Position numbers and translations under genes: made by a program. The notes beneath the pieces were generated by a model. The model saw nothing but the letters and a program-made list of their open reading frames with translations, was not told where the DNA came from and did not search any database. From Ktedonospora formicarum (GTDB lineage: Bacteria; Chloroflexota; Ktedonobacteria; Ktedonobacterales; Ktedonobacteraceae): DNA of 64,000 nt. This document shows, piece after piece, positions 44,428-53,221 of this stretch (position 1 is the first letter of the stretch; every line of letters begins with the position of its first letter). The stretch lies in assembly GCF_016587355.1 (NCBI RefSeq), contig NZ_BNJF01000001.1, positions 1,736,001-1,800,000 on the forward strand. Direction: 5' to 3'.

Positions 44428-47133
44428 ATGTCACAAACATCTACAAACGCGCTTGCACCTCACATTGAGCGGGCACGCAAGATTTTCCAGCACGAACAAC
44501 GCACCAATTACCAGGATAAAGCCATTCTCGGTGGTGGCCTGGAGTCTTTTGTCGAGCGCTGGGTCGCCGACACGCGTCCATTGATGCAGGATGCAGGATT
44601 CGATCTCACGCTCCTACAACGCTTTCAAACACACCTGGGAGGTTATCGCCAACTTGAGCCAGCCGAGCGCGCCAATCACCTGCGCCTGGCGCTCGCTATT
44701 CTAAATGAAATGGCTCAACCAACCTCCACAACACCCGAGACCAAAGCCCTCCTGCACGCAACCGGCAAAGGCCAACCTACAACTAAATCAGATGATGTGG
44801 CTGTAAAACCACGCTCACAGGTCAAAAAACCTACTATACAATCTGAACCCAGGCCCCCCATGCCTATCGAGCAGCCAGACGTACCGCTTGCCACACGTCC
44901 AGTCCAGCCACCACCACCTCCTCCTCCTAATACCATTCACCTTGAGGCAGGAATGAGTCAGGGCCATACCTCGCTCACGCTACTCAGCGCTGATGTCAGC
45001 GCTGTGCCAGGAGTAGGACCAACTATCCTGAAACGCTTGCATCATCTGGGTATTCGCACCATCCGCGACCTGCTCTTCTATTTCCCACGCGAGCATCGCG
45101 ACTATAGCAAAATGACGCCTATCGCTGATATCCCTTTTAATGAGGTCACCACTACGATGGGCCTGATATGGGAGGTCTCGGTCAAGCGCACGGGCAAAGG
45201 CGGCACACGTACCATCGCTACTATTTCTGATGATAGCGGCAAGCTCTATGCCACCTGGTTTAATCAGCCCTATCTACAAAAGCAGCTTGAGCGTGCACAG
45301 GGCTGCTACATCGTTGTAACAGGCAAAAAGGCTCGCTTTGGCAATAAGGTTGAGTTCACCGTCCAGAGCCATGAGCTACCAGAGCAGAATGACCTCCTCA
45401 ATACGGGACGCCTGGTTCCCACCTACGCTTTGACGGAAGGTCTATCAGCCAAAGTGCTGCGCCGCTTTACGAAGTGGGTTGTGGACCGTTACGCGCTCAT
45501 GGTACCAGAACACCTCTCACCCGATATTCGCCAGATGGGAAGCTTGATTACGCTCCCTCAAGCAGTAGCAAAGATCCACTATCCCGATAATGAGGCCGAA
45601 CGTGTAATCGCGCATCGCCGCCTTGCCTTCGATGAGCTCTTTATGATCCAGCTTGGCATGCAGGAGCGCCGCTCACGCTGGCAATATGAAGCCCCTCTGG
45701 GAAGTGCCTTTACCATCTATCACGACAAGATCTTTATCGATCCACCAACCAACGACACGGAGGAAAACAGCGATTCGCAAGCGGAGCACGTTGGTATTGG
45801 CTCGACACTCTGGTCCGTTACTGCGACCAATGAGCCATTAGAGGCAACACTCCCCTTCCGCTTTACGGACGCCCAACGTCGCGTTATACGCGAGATCTTC
45901 GCGGACCTGGCACGCCCTCAACCAATGTGCCGTCTGCTTCAGGGCGATGTGGGCGCGGGCAAAACCGCTGTCGCCGCCGCCGCGCTTTTTATGACTGTCC
46001 TTAACGGCAGCCAGGGGGCGATTATGGCTCCTACCGAACTGCTGGCGGAGCAACATGCACGCAGCATCAGTCAGATGCTAGAACCGTTTGGTATCCGTAC
46101 GGTTCTGCTCACTGGGAGCCAGCGCGCAAGTGAGCGCGCGCGAGGTCGTGCCATGTTGGAGAGTGGCGAGGCTGCTGTCGCTATTGGTACACATGCCCTT
46201 ATTCAAGATGATGTCAGGTTCTATAAACTTGGGCTGGTCGTCGTTGATGAGCAACATCGCTTCGGGGTAGAGCAGCGGGATGCGCTGCGCAAGAAGGGTT
46301 ATCACCCGCATATGCTTGTGATGACGGCGACCCCTATCCCACGTACACTCTCGCTCACTCTCTATGGGGACCTGGACGTTTCGGTCATCGATCAGTTGCC
46401 CCCCGGTCGTCAGAAGATTATTACCCGCTGGCGTATCGGCGCGCGACGTAGTGAGTCATACGAACTCATTCGCCAGCAGGTCAACGAGGAGCGCCAGGCA
46501 TTCATCATCTGTCCGCTCATCGAGGAATCGGAGTCGCTACAAGTCAAGGCCGCGACAACCGAATATGAGCGTCTACAACGTGAGGTCTTCCCTAAACTAC
46601 GCCTGGGCCTATTACACGGAGCGATGAAGACTACTGAGAAGGATCAGATCATGCACCGCTTCCGCAACCGCGAGCTCGATATCCTGATCGCAACCTCGGT
46701 CATTGAAGTTGGCATCGATGTGCCCAATGCGACTGTTATGGTAATCGAGGATGCCGACCGCTTTGGACTCTCACAGCTACATCAGTTTCGAGGGCGCGTT
46801 GGACGCGGCAAACATCAATCGTATTGCTATGTCTTGAGCGCTGACGCCGGTATACAATCACAGGAGCGCCTGGGAGTCTTTGAGGAGATTGATGATGGCT
46901 TCCGCCTCGCGGAAGAGGACCTGCGCCTGCGTGGTCCAGGAGACTTCATCGGAGTTCGCCAGAGCGGTATGCCAGAGCTTCGCATCGCGGACCTGGGCGA
47001 TACACATATGATTGAGCTCACGCGCAATATCGCGGACAAAATATGGGCCAGTGATCCCTATCTACGCCAACCAGAGCACACCGCGTTACGCGAACGTATG
47101 CATCTCTTCTGGCACGAATTTATGTCTCACTGA
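44428..47133 (+). CDS. recG: ATP-dependent DNA helicase RecG
   Basis: A 901-aa branch-migrating helicase that regresses stalled forks and processes junctions. Residues 1-185 are an extra N-terminal part with a helical first half (ERWVADTRPLMQDAGFDL) and a Pro-rich linker. The wedge domain begins at VPGVGPTILKRLHHLGI near 193 and contains the OB fold. Helicase motifs: GDVGAGKTAVAAAA, APTELLAEQHA, DEQHRFG, MTATPIPRTL, IATSVIEVGIDVPNAT and QFRGRVGRG. The E. coli protein is about 690 residues; the added front part is the notable difference. Ends in a 21-bp hairpin. Confidence 0.95.
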   Translation: MSQTSTNALAPHIERARKIFQHEQRTNYQDKAILGGGLESFVERWVADTRPLMQDAGFDLTLLQRFQTHLGGYRQLEPAERANHLRLALAILNEMAQPTSTTPETKALLHATGKGQPTTKSDDVAVKPRSQVKKPTIQSEPRPPMPIEQPDVPLATRPVQPPPPPPPNTIHLEAGMSQGHTSLTLLSADVSAVPGVGPTILKRLHHLGIRTIRDLLFYFPREHRDYSKMTPIADIPFNEVTTTMGLIWEVSVKRTGKGGTRTIATISDDSGKLYATWFNQPYLQKQLERAQGCYIVVTGKKARFGNKVEFTVQSHELPEQNDLLNTGRLVPTYALTEGLSAKVLRRFTKWVVDRYALMVPEHLSPDIRQMGSLITLPQAVAKIHYPDNEAERVIAHRRLAFDELFMIQLGMQERRSRWQYEAPLGSAFTIYHDKIFIDPPTNDTEENSDSQAEHVGIGSTLWSVTATNEPLEATLPFRFTDAQRRVIREIFADLARPQPMCRLLQGDVGAGKTAVAAAALFMTVLNGSQGAIMAPTELLAEQHARSISQMLEPFGIRTVLLTGSQRASERARGRAMLESGEAAVAIGTHALIQDDVRFYKLGLVVVDEQHRFGVEQRDALRKKGYHPHMLVMTATPIPRTLSLTLYGDLDVSVIDQLPPGRQKIITRWRIGARRSESYELIRQQVNEERQAFIICPLIEESESLQVKAATTEYERLQREVFPKLRLGLLHGAMKTTEKDQIMHRFRNRELDILIATSVIEVGIDVPNATVMVIEDADRFGLSQLHQFRGRVGRGKHQSYCYVLSADAGIQSQERLGVFEEIDDGFRLAEEDLRLRGPGDFIGVRQSGMPELRIADLGDTHMIELTRNIADKIWASDPYLRQPEHTALRERMHLFWHEFMSH

Positions 47134-47178
47134 TGAGCTCTTCAGGTTCTCCCTTCAAATCGTAGGTTCGCAGATAAA

Positions 47179-47227
47179 AGAATAAGAGGAAACCGCCGAC
47201 TAGTTTTCGGCGGTTTCCTCTTATTCT
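47179..47227. terminator. 21-bp perfect terminator after recG
   Basis: Arms 47179-47199 and 47207-47227 are perfectly complementary (AGAATAAGAGGAAACCGCC...), 7-nt loop, T/C-rich right arm. Confidence 0.88.
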
Positions 47228-47230
47228 CTG

Positions 47231-47313
47231 TATCCGGAAACCCAAGCGCGCCGTGCCCCCGCATGGGGATCAGCGCCAGCCACGCTCAGCGACGTTGGTT
47301 TTCGCATAAGACC
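47231..47313. repeat. MITE-like intergenic element, copy 5 (reverse)
   Basis: Left end TATCCGGAAACCC and right end GGTTTTCGCATAAGACC form imperfect terminal inverted repeats. The interior shares GGGCACGGCGC with copies 2 and 3 when read on the minus strand. It lies between the recG terminator and the small minus-strand gene. Confidence 0.6.
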
Positions 47314-47360
47314 ATACGCACGCAAATATGAAAAGATTCTGGTGATACAGTTTCGGGCAC

Positions 47361-47570
47361 TTAAGATGCCGCGCGCAAACCAGACCAAAATCCCAGCAAG
47401 CGCCGCTTCAGAGCCCCTCGCACGCTCTGGCGCGAAAGCGATAGCATAGCTGCTTCGAGCTTCGCTGACTGAACACGTTCCACGGCTTCCAGTTCGTCAA
47501 TATTGATGTCGCCATTGATATAGCGCTGCGACGCGATCCACAGCGCTTGCTCTCGTTCCTCAGCCGTCAT
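47361..47570 (-). CDS. Small 69-aa helical protein
   Basis: A 69-aa protein. It starts MTAEEREQALWIASQRYINGD and continues with INIDELEAVERVQ, which resembles short SHOCT-like helical segments, then ends basic. AGGAGGG stands 7 nt before the ATG, which supports translation. No partner gene is obvious and function is unknown. Confidence 0.6.
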   Translation of the reverse strand: MTAEEREQALWIASQRYINGDINIDELEAVERVQSAKLEAAMLSLSRQSVRGALKRRLLGFWSGLRAAS

Positions 47571-47797
47571 AGAGTTCCCTCCTCAGGCACGTCCGTTCTG
47601 ATCTTATATCACCCGGCAGATATAGAGGCGATTTAACCACGTTCAAGGTTCTCTACTGAAAAACAACGTCCTTGTTGCGATCTTATCAAAACAACACCCA
47701 CGCCTCTCTTCCCTTTGCACTTATTCTAACCCCAAAAGTCATATTTTTCAATGTATATAACACAAAGCATTATATAGAGCATTTTCTATTCATCATC

Positions 47798-48655
47798 TTA
47801 GGGAAGCTGCTCACTAATCAAAATGACGGCCGCCACCCGACTTGCCAGCATCAAAAGCACCTCTTTCACCTCGTCAGAATCAAAGATCTTCTCATTCTGA
47901 CTATCAAAACATAATACTCCCAAGCAACGTGTGCTCTCGGCATTCTCGGGATCGCTGCCCATGATAGGCACATTAACAAAGGAGCGATAGGAAGGATAGG
48001 GGCGGCGTCCACGTGGCTTCTTATAACTCTCCAGATCACACACCCAGAAGTTGTCGATACGCTTCATATGCCCAATTAATAAACGCTCGCTGTAAAATGT
48101 CTCGCCCGCAACACCCCCATCGCGCTCGCGCTTTAATTGATCCTTCCCAATATAAAATTCCATGTCTTCACGGCTCTCGGGCGGCATATTATGCCCTACC
48201 CAGAAGCGCAAGAAATCACGCTTGACGTCAGGTAGCATAATAGAAGCCCGACTGACCTCACCATCAAACTCCGTCGTGGCATCCAGTAGAACCTCTTTCA
48301 AGAGCAGTTCTATCTGGTGAGCACGTTTCTGTGTTGGTTGCCAGCTTGCGAGCAGGCGCAGCAGGGAACCATCCAGTTCGATCATCTTATTTGCCTGCCT
48401 TAAGGCCCCCTGCAACACTGAGATCTGCAACCAGCAGAGAGTAATGCCCACAATTCCAAGGATAGCAATCACACCTGACACGATCCACGGCCAGGCATCA
48501 TGCGCCAGTGCGCTTCCGATCAGGTCGATGAGAGCTTGCAGTAGTTCATCCGCACGATTGCCAATAATACCATTGATAGCCGCCGATACTACTAACACAG
48601 CCACTGCCCATAGTATGCCCATTAGGACCTTATTATTTTGAAACAACTTCTTCAT
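47798..48655 (-). CDS. Membrane-anchored GAF-domain protein
   Basis: A 285-aa protein. Two hydrophobic helices at about residues 13-35 and 56-78 enclose a short loop, then a helical linker, then a GAF-like domain at about 115-280 (FDGEVSRASIMLPD, SFVNVPIMGSDPENAESTRCLGVLCFDSQ, VKEVLLMLASRVAAVI). The start at MKKLFQ is chosen because AAGGAG lies 6 nt upstream. No output domain follows, so it likely acts on a partner. A second GAF-only protein is at 13255. Confidence 0.78.
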   Translation of the reverse strand: MKKLFQNNKVLMGILWAVAVLVVSAAINGIIGNRADELLQALIDLIGSALAHDAWPWIVSGVIAILGIVGITLCWLQISVLQGALRQANKMIELDGSLLRLLASWQPTQKRAHQIELLLKEVLLDATTEFDGEVSRASIMLPDVKRDFLRFWVGHNMPPESREDMEFYIGKDQLKRERDGGVAGETFYSERLLIGHMKRIDNFWVCDLESYKKPRGRRPYPSYRSFVNVPIMGSDPENAESTRCLGVLCFDSQNEKIFDSDEVKEVLLMLASRVAAVILISEQLP

Positions 48656-48829
48656 CGCGCACTCCTTGCTGAACATATATCAGGCTTCATTATCTCATAC
48701 TATATCTTTCTCCTCTAGAAGGACTATCTACTCTCTCACAATTTGGCATGAAGTCGGGTCGGCCCTGAACTTCTCACTTTGTATCTATGGTGCTCGCCTG
48801 GTAAAGGATTTCGCGCTAAAATGCCTATC

Positions 48830-48878
48830 TTGACAGCCTTATCCTATATTTTCTATAATCAAGTCAGGGTTGACTTAA
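48830..48878 (+). promoter_or_regulatory. padR promoter with overlapping operator
   Basis: TTGACA (48830-48835), 18-bp spacer, TATAAT (48854-48859), then the dyad TCAAGTCAGGGTTGACTTAA (48859-48878) covering the start site. Half-sites AAGTCA and TTGACTT match the perfect palindrome at 49553. This predicts autorepression by PadR. Confidence 0.75.
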
Positions 48879-48902
48879 TAGAACTACTGAGAAGGGTTGG
48901 CT

Positions 48903-49502
48903 ATGTATAAACAGGTTATGCTGCTTGGTCTCCTGATGGAGATGCCAATGTATGGGCAGCAAATCCGCGAAGTCATCGAGAACCATCATGATCTGCTCGC
49001 CGATTTTCTCAAAAAGCCAACCATCTATTATCAGCTAGAACGCCTGGCACGTGACGGCTATTTAGAGATTCGCCGCGAGACAGTAGAGGCACCTGGCCCC
49101 GGCGCGGCTCACGATGAACTTGCTTTGCGCGAACGCGATGTCTACTACATCACCGAGGCAGGGCGCCGCCATTTCTATACGCTTTTACGTCAGACGCTCA
49201 GTCACTACACGCCCGGCCTGAGTAGCATTGATGCTGATGCCTGCCTCTTCTTCTTGCGTCATCTCTCAGCTAGTGAAGCCCTGAACCTTCTAGGTGAACG
49301 TCATGCACGCATAAGCGCTTCACGCGAGTCTATCATCGCCCAGATGCAAACGTTCAATCATCTTGACGAAGCGCACCTACTCGTACAGGACCATAAGCGG
49401 ACCTTACTTGATGCTGAGCTCACCTGGCTAGAACGCACGATGGAGCATCTACGCACAAAGACAACAAGCGACACATCCTCTTACGCACATCCAACTTCCT
49501 AA
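48903..49502 (+). CDS. PadR-family transcriptional regulator
   Basis: A 199-aa repressor. The N-terminal winged helix (LLGLLMEMPMYGQQIREVIE..., then KPTIYYQLERLARDGYLE) fits PadR. A C-terminal helical part from about 95 carries the dimerisation region (VYYITEAGRRHFYTLLRQ, then the long helices to residue 190). Members of this family repress nearby efflux or detoxification genes until a ligand binds. The ATG at 48903 has GAAGGG upstream. A matching operator lies before the MFS pump gene downstream. Confidence 0.88.
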   Translation: MYKQVMLLGLLMEMPMYGQQIREVIENHHDLLADFLKKPTIYYQLERLARDGYLEIRRETVEAPGPGAAHDELALRERDVYYITEAGRRHFYTLLRQTLSHYTPGLSSIDADACLFFLRHLSASEALNLLGERHARISASRESIIAQMQTFNHLDEAHLLVQDHKRTLLDAELTWLERTMEHLRTKTTSDTSSYAHPTS

Positions 49503-49552
49503 TTTGCGCCTGATTTGTGTCCGATAGAAAAAGACAGGGTTTGTTTTTTTGC

Positions 49553-49574
49553 TTTAAGTCAATATTGACTTAAA
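49553..49574. promoter_or_regulatory. 22-bp perfect palindrome, probable PadR operator
   Basis: TTTAAGTCAAT followed by its complement. Same half-sites as the dyad at 48859-48878 over the padR promoter. Confidence 0.72.
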
Positions 49575-49750
49575 CACGATGATATCTCTTTGAGAGTACA
49601 CGTTTGCTAAATGCGAATACCTTCCGAGGTAGACAACCAGACATCAACATCTGGAACAATATACTGAGGGTGGCCGAGCGCCTCTATTTATGTAGACGCG
49701 TATGCTCTTTGCATGCTAAAAACGTAGGTCCACATTAGGCCTATTTATAA

Positions 49751-49833
49751 TTCAAAAACCTGAGCACCTTTGCCGCTCGTGTGGAGAGCGGCCCAGAGCT
49801 CTTTTGAGAAGATAGGTTTTTCGCAGAAGACCT
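49751..49833. repeat. MITE-like intergenic element, copy 6 (reverse)
   Basis: Minus-strand reading begins GGTCTTCTGCGAAAAACC, close to copy 5, and ends GTGCTCAGGTTTTTGAA. An internal GAGAGCGG/CCGCTC hairpin occurs. It ends 12 bp before the MFS start codon. Confidence 0.55.
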
Positions 49834-49845
49834 TAGGAGAAGGTT

Positions 49846-51099
49846 ATGAATAAGCAGCAACGTACAGCACTTCTGCTGATGACGCTGACTGTGCTCATCG
49901 ATATTGCGGGATTTGGTCTAGTTATCCCACTCCTTCCGTTCTGGGCTGAGCATTTCGGCGCTGACGCGTTCACGATAGGTATGCTCACAAGCCTCTATGC
50001 TCTGGCGCAGTTTCTCTTTACGCCCATCCTTGGCTCACTCTCGGATCGCTATGGGCGTAAACCTGTCATTATCATATCTCTGATTATTGAGGCGCTCTCG
50101 TTTGTCTTCACTGCTCTGGCAGGTTCATTGCCAATGCTCCTGCTTGCGCGCTTTATTGGAGGGTTGGGAGCCTCAAATATCGGCTCTGCTCAGGCATTTG
50201 TCGCCGATGTGACGCCGCCGGAGAAGAGAGCACAGGGCATGGGCATGATCGGCGCGGCCATTGGTCTCGGCTTTGTCATTGGCCCAGCATTTGGTGGCGC
50301 GCTCGCGACAAGCAACCAAGCCCTTCCCTTCTGGATCGCCGCCACCGTTGCCGTCATCAACGCCTTACTTGTATTAGCATTCCTGCCAGAGACCCACAAG
50401 GGAAGCGCACGCGAGACGAAACCACAAAATACCAGATCATTCCGTCGTGGGGTCGGGGTTCTCTTCTCCGGATGGAGAACCGCCACGCACTATCCAGCCA
50501 TTCTGACACTCATTCTGGTCAATCTCATCTATACTATTGCTTTCACCGGAATGGAGAATATCTTTCCTCTCTTTACCCAACACTATTTCATGTGGGGGGC
50601 GACACAGAATGCCTATGTCTTTACCTATATTGGCATTATTGTCGTCATCATGCAAGGAGGACTTGTCAACCGGCTTGTTAAACGCTGGCAGGAACGGGGT
50701 GTCTTGTTGAGCGGACTGGTACTCATGGCAGTGGGCCTCATCTCCCTGGCCTTTAGTACCCAACTCTCCTGGCTGCTAATCACGCTTGGATTGCTCAGTA
50801 TCGGCGATGGAGCAGTCAGCCCAACCATCTCAACACTGCTTTCTTTCGCCAGTCCTGGCGAGTCTCAGGGAGAACTACTTGGCCTCTCTCAGGGCTTCGC
50901 GGGTCTGGCTCGCATCATCGGACCCTTGATCGCTGGTGGTATTTATAAGATAAGTAGCACCGGCATGCCCTTCATCGTAGGTGGTATACTTGTGGTGCTG
51001 GCGGCACTCATCGCCGTACCCATGCTATCGCGTGTTCAGAAGCCCATTCAGCCAGTGGAGGTCGGTGTTCCCGAATCCGCATCTTCGGCTCATGATTAG
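49846..51099 (+). CDS. MFS drug efflux transporter (TetA-like)
   Basis: A 417-aa drug:H+ antiporter with about twelve helices. Motif A is GSLSDRYGRKPV after helix 2, and motif C-like GAAIGLGFVIGPAFGGAL lies in helix 5, the hallmark of 12-TM exporters. Sequence layout resembles TetA(A-class), yet tetracycline as substrate is only a guess. AGGAGAAGG precedes the ATG. It sits 340 bp behind padR with a shared operator motif, so it is the likely PadR target, and it is followed 57 bp later by a small membrane gene. Confidence 0.88.
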   Translation: MNKQQRTALLLMTLTVLIDIAGFGLVIPLLPFWAEHFGADAFTIGMLTSLYALAQFLFTPILGSLSDRYGRKPVIIISLIIEALSFVFTALAGSLPMLLLARFIGGLGASNIGSAQAFVADVTPPEKRAQGMGMIGAAIGLGFVIGPAFGGALATSNQALPFWIAATVAVINALLVLAFLPETHKGSARETKPQNTRSFRRGVGVLFSGWRTATHYPAILTLILVNLIYTIAFTGMENIFPLFTQHYFMWGATQNAYVFTYIGIIVVIMQGGLVNRLVKRWQERGVLLSGLVLMAVGLISLAFSTQLSWLLITLGLLSIGDGAVSPTISTLLSFASPGESQGELLGLSQGFAGLARIIGPLIAGGIYKISSTGMPFIVGGILVVLAALIAVPMLSRVQKPIQPVEVGVPESASSAHD

Positions 51100-51155
51100 G
51101 CTCTCTCAGGCACACACCAACATTTGGTAGCAAAAATAAAAGGAGTTCTCATACT

Positions 51156-51515
51156 ATGGCAGCACGTATTTCAATCATGGTAGTACGCCTCGCCGTCCTG
51201 GTGGAAATCATTCTTGGCATCTTCTACTGGACTGGCAACTACATTGTCCGCACAGATGTGCACCAGCTTATCGGTGTCATCGCTGTGCTTGGCCTCTGGG
51301 TAATCGCGGGAGTATTGGCGACCAGCAAACCTGGTAACACAGGTCTGGCTATTGGAGCCGCGATTTATGGCATCATTGTAATTGCCTTTGGTATCATGCA
51401 AACGAGTCTGCTCGTTGGTCCAGCGCACGACGTTATCCGCACCATTCACCTGCTACTGGGTCTGGGTGTCATCGGCTTTGCCGAGATGCTCAATGCACGC
51501 TACAAGCGCAGCTAA
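51156..51515 (+). CDS. Small four-helix membrane protein
   Basis: A 119-aa protein with four hydrophobic segments (about 8-25, 37-57, 65-85 and 92-110) and short loops. AAAGGAG with good spacing precedes the ATG, and the gene follows the MFS pump by 57 bp, ending in a terminator, so the two are probably one operon. Family not recognised; a helper of the pump is only a positional guess. Confidence 0.72.
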   Translation: MAARISIMVVRLAVLVEIILGIFYWTGNYIVRTDVHQLIGVIAVLGLWVIAGVLATSKPGNTGLAIGAAIYGIIVIAFGIMQTSLLVGPAHDVIRTIHLLLGLGVIGFAEMLNARYKRS

Positions 51516-51537
51516 TACCACCCTCACACAATATAGA

Positions 51538-51573
51538 GCGCCTGCCAGATAAATTGGCAGGCGCCCTTCGCTT
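51538..51573 (+). terminator. Terminator after the PadR-MFS cluster
   Basis: GCGCCTGCCA (51538-51547), 7-nt loop, TGGCAGGCGC (51555-51564), then CCTTCGCTT. Confidence 0.8.
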
Positions 51574-51703
51574 GCTGGCAATCTCTGGTGCGCGTCACTC
51601 CGCTATTGCCGAAATGCAACGGGTATGGTTTAATTGAAAGGAAATCTCTAGGTGAGAGATCATCTACGCTTGAATAATTTTCTCTGTATAAAGGGGGCCA
51701 GAC

Positions 51704-52210
51704 GTGAGCAATGAAGCACAACGTCCGCGAATCGCAGTCTATCCGGGAAGCTTTGATCCAGCTACAAATGGGCATCTTGATATCGCCCGACGTGCGGCTC
51801 ATCTCTTTGATGAACTAGTCATCGCGGTCTATGCCTTTCCCGCTAAGAACCTGCTTTTCACCGCCGATGAACGCCTCGCCCTCTGGCGTGAAGTCATCGC
51901 CGACGAGGGTCTTACCAACGTTCGCATCGATGTCTTCTCTACCCTCACAGTGGAGTATGTCCAGACCGTTGGTGGTACAATTCTCATCAAGGGCCTACGC
52001 TCACCCAATGATTTTGAGGCCGAGTTCCAGCAGGGATTGATGAATCGCAAACTGGCACCTGAAATTGATACGGTATTTCTGCTTTCAACCCTGGATCATC
52101 TTTTTATTAGCTCATCACTACTTAAAGAAGTCGCACGCCTGGGAGGCAATGTCGATGATATGCTCCCAGCCCCAGTAGCTCGCGCGCTCCGTCTCAAGCT
52201 CGGCCAATAA
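51704..52210 (+). CDS. coaD: Phosphopantetheine adenylyltransferase
   Basis: A 168-aa nucleotidyltransferase that joins ATP and 4'-phosphopantetheine to give dephospho-CoA. Signatures: YPGSFDPATNGHLDIARRAA near residue 13 (T/HxGH site), KGLRSPNDFEAE near 88, and ISSSLLKEVARLGG near 128. It uses a GTG start. It opens the cluster running to acpP, linking CoA supply with the acyl carrier protein that uses its pantetheine arm. Confidence 0.95.
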   Translation: MSNEAQRPRIAVYPGSFDPATNGHLDIARRAAHLFDELVIAVYAFPAKNLLFTADERLALWREVIADEGLTNVRIDVFSTLTVEYVQTVGGTILIKGLRSPNDFEAEFQQGLMNRKLAPEIDTVFLLSTLDHLFISSSLLKEVARLGGNVDDMLPAPVARALRLKLGQ

Positions 52211-52288
52211 TTAACCATACACCACACAACCGAAATAGGAACGATACAAGCTCCCACGCGTAGAGCCTGGAGCAGGAAGGAGGAACGC

Positions 52289-52939
52289 ATGGATATACTC
52301 TATCTCATTGATCGCCTGGATAACTTGATCGCCAGCAGTCGGCATGTGCCGCTAACCAATCAGGTTGTCATCAAAGAGGCCGATATCCAGAACCTTATCG
52401 AACAGATGCGAACCTCCATTCCTGAAGAGGTAAGACAAGCACGGCGCGTCATTCAGGAGAAAGAGCGTATCCTGGCCCAGGCTCAGGCCGACGCCTCCTC
52501 TCTACTCAATCGGGCTCGCGAAGAGACAGAGCGTGTCATCAATCGCGAGGGGCTTCTCAAGGCTGCCGAGCAGCGCTCCCAGGATTTGCTCGACCAGGCG
52601 GAGCAAAAGGCCGAACAACTCAAGAAAGAGGCTGATCTCTACGCCCTCGACACATTGAGAGAACTCCTTGAACGCCTGACTCAGGTCGAGACCAGGGTGA
52701 GCCGCACAGCTTTGAGCGTTGAACGCGGGATAGAGAGCCTGGAGGAGGCGACGACTATGGCTGAAGCCAAGGCCCCTTCCTATGAGGACAGCGACCCGGA
52801 ATCGTACATCACACCAGAAGAGGAGGCATATGCCCAACAACTCGATGAAGGTCCCCCACCATCTGAGAATGCCTCCTTACAGACACGACCACGACGTTCT
52901 TTACTCGCAGCCGATACTATCGGGATCAATCAACCATAA
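52289..52939 (+). CDS. Coiled-coil protein, ATP synthase subunit b-like
   Basis: A 216-aa soluble protein. A long charged helix from about residue 50 to 150 (ARRVIQEKERILAQAQADASSLL...) has the heptad look of F-type ATPase b subunits and is often labelled so. There is no membrane anchor and no atp gene nearby, so it is not a true b subunit. The C-terminal 65 residues are acidic and disordered. Similar genes follow coaD in related bacteria. GGAAGGAGG precedes the ATG. Role unknown. Confidence 0.78.
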   Translation: MDILYLIDRLDNLIASSRHVPLTNQVVIKEADIQNLIEQMRTSIPEEVRQARRVIQEKERILAQAQADASSLLNRAREETERVINREGLLKAAEQRSQDLLDQAEQKAEQLKKEADLYALDTLRELLERLTQVETRVSRTALSVERGIESLEEATTMAEAKAPSYEDSDPESYITPEEEAYAQQLDEGPPPSENASLQTRPRRSLLAADTIGINQP

Positions 52940-53221
52940 CATTCCCTGATCCTAATCATATAGGATTCTCCCAGAGAGGATGTGGAGGGCGCACAGTAAG
53001 CCGATGAAGCCGCAGGCGAACCCTTGAAGACCCGCCTACGGGTCTTGACACCTTTTCACGGCTTGTCTATAATGAGCAGGCGCCAGCAAAGAGCAAGAAC
53101 TTTTCACTTCGCGCCATGCTGCTATTTTCCGTATGCGCTTTTTCAGGTGTGGATATCGCTAACCAAATGTCGTACGATATCCATCATGGCGTTCGTTTTT
53201 CTAGTGGAAAGGGAAGATTCC
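52940..53221. other. Leader of the yceD gene
   Basis: About 280 bp without a supported gene. The frame extending upstream from yceD to 53024 lacks a ribosome site and family similarity, so it is not counted as coding. Confidence 0.45.

Larger units (their letters stand above)
49503..49845. other. Regulatory region upstream of the MFS pump
   Basis: About 340 bp. It holds the PadR-type palindrome (49553-49574) and one inverted-repeat element (49751-49833). AGGAGAAGG stands before the ATG at 49846. Confidence 0.55.

Noticed and set aside
52289..52939. F-type ATP synthase subunit b
   Set aside because: It has no membrane anchor and no atp genes nearby; only the coiled coil is similar.
53024..53221. 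N-terminal extension of the YceD protein
   Set aside because: The YceD family begins at MIFNVAQ; the extension lacks a ribosome site and its composition is unlike the rest.
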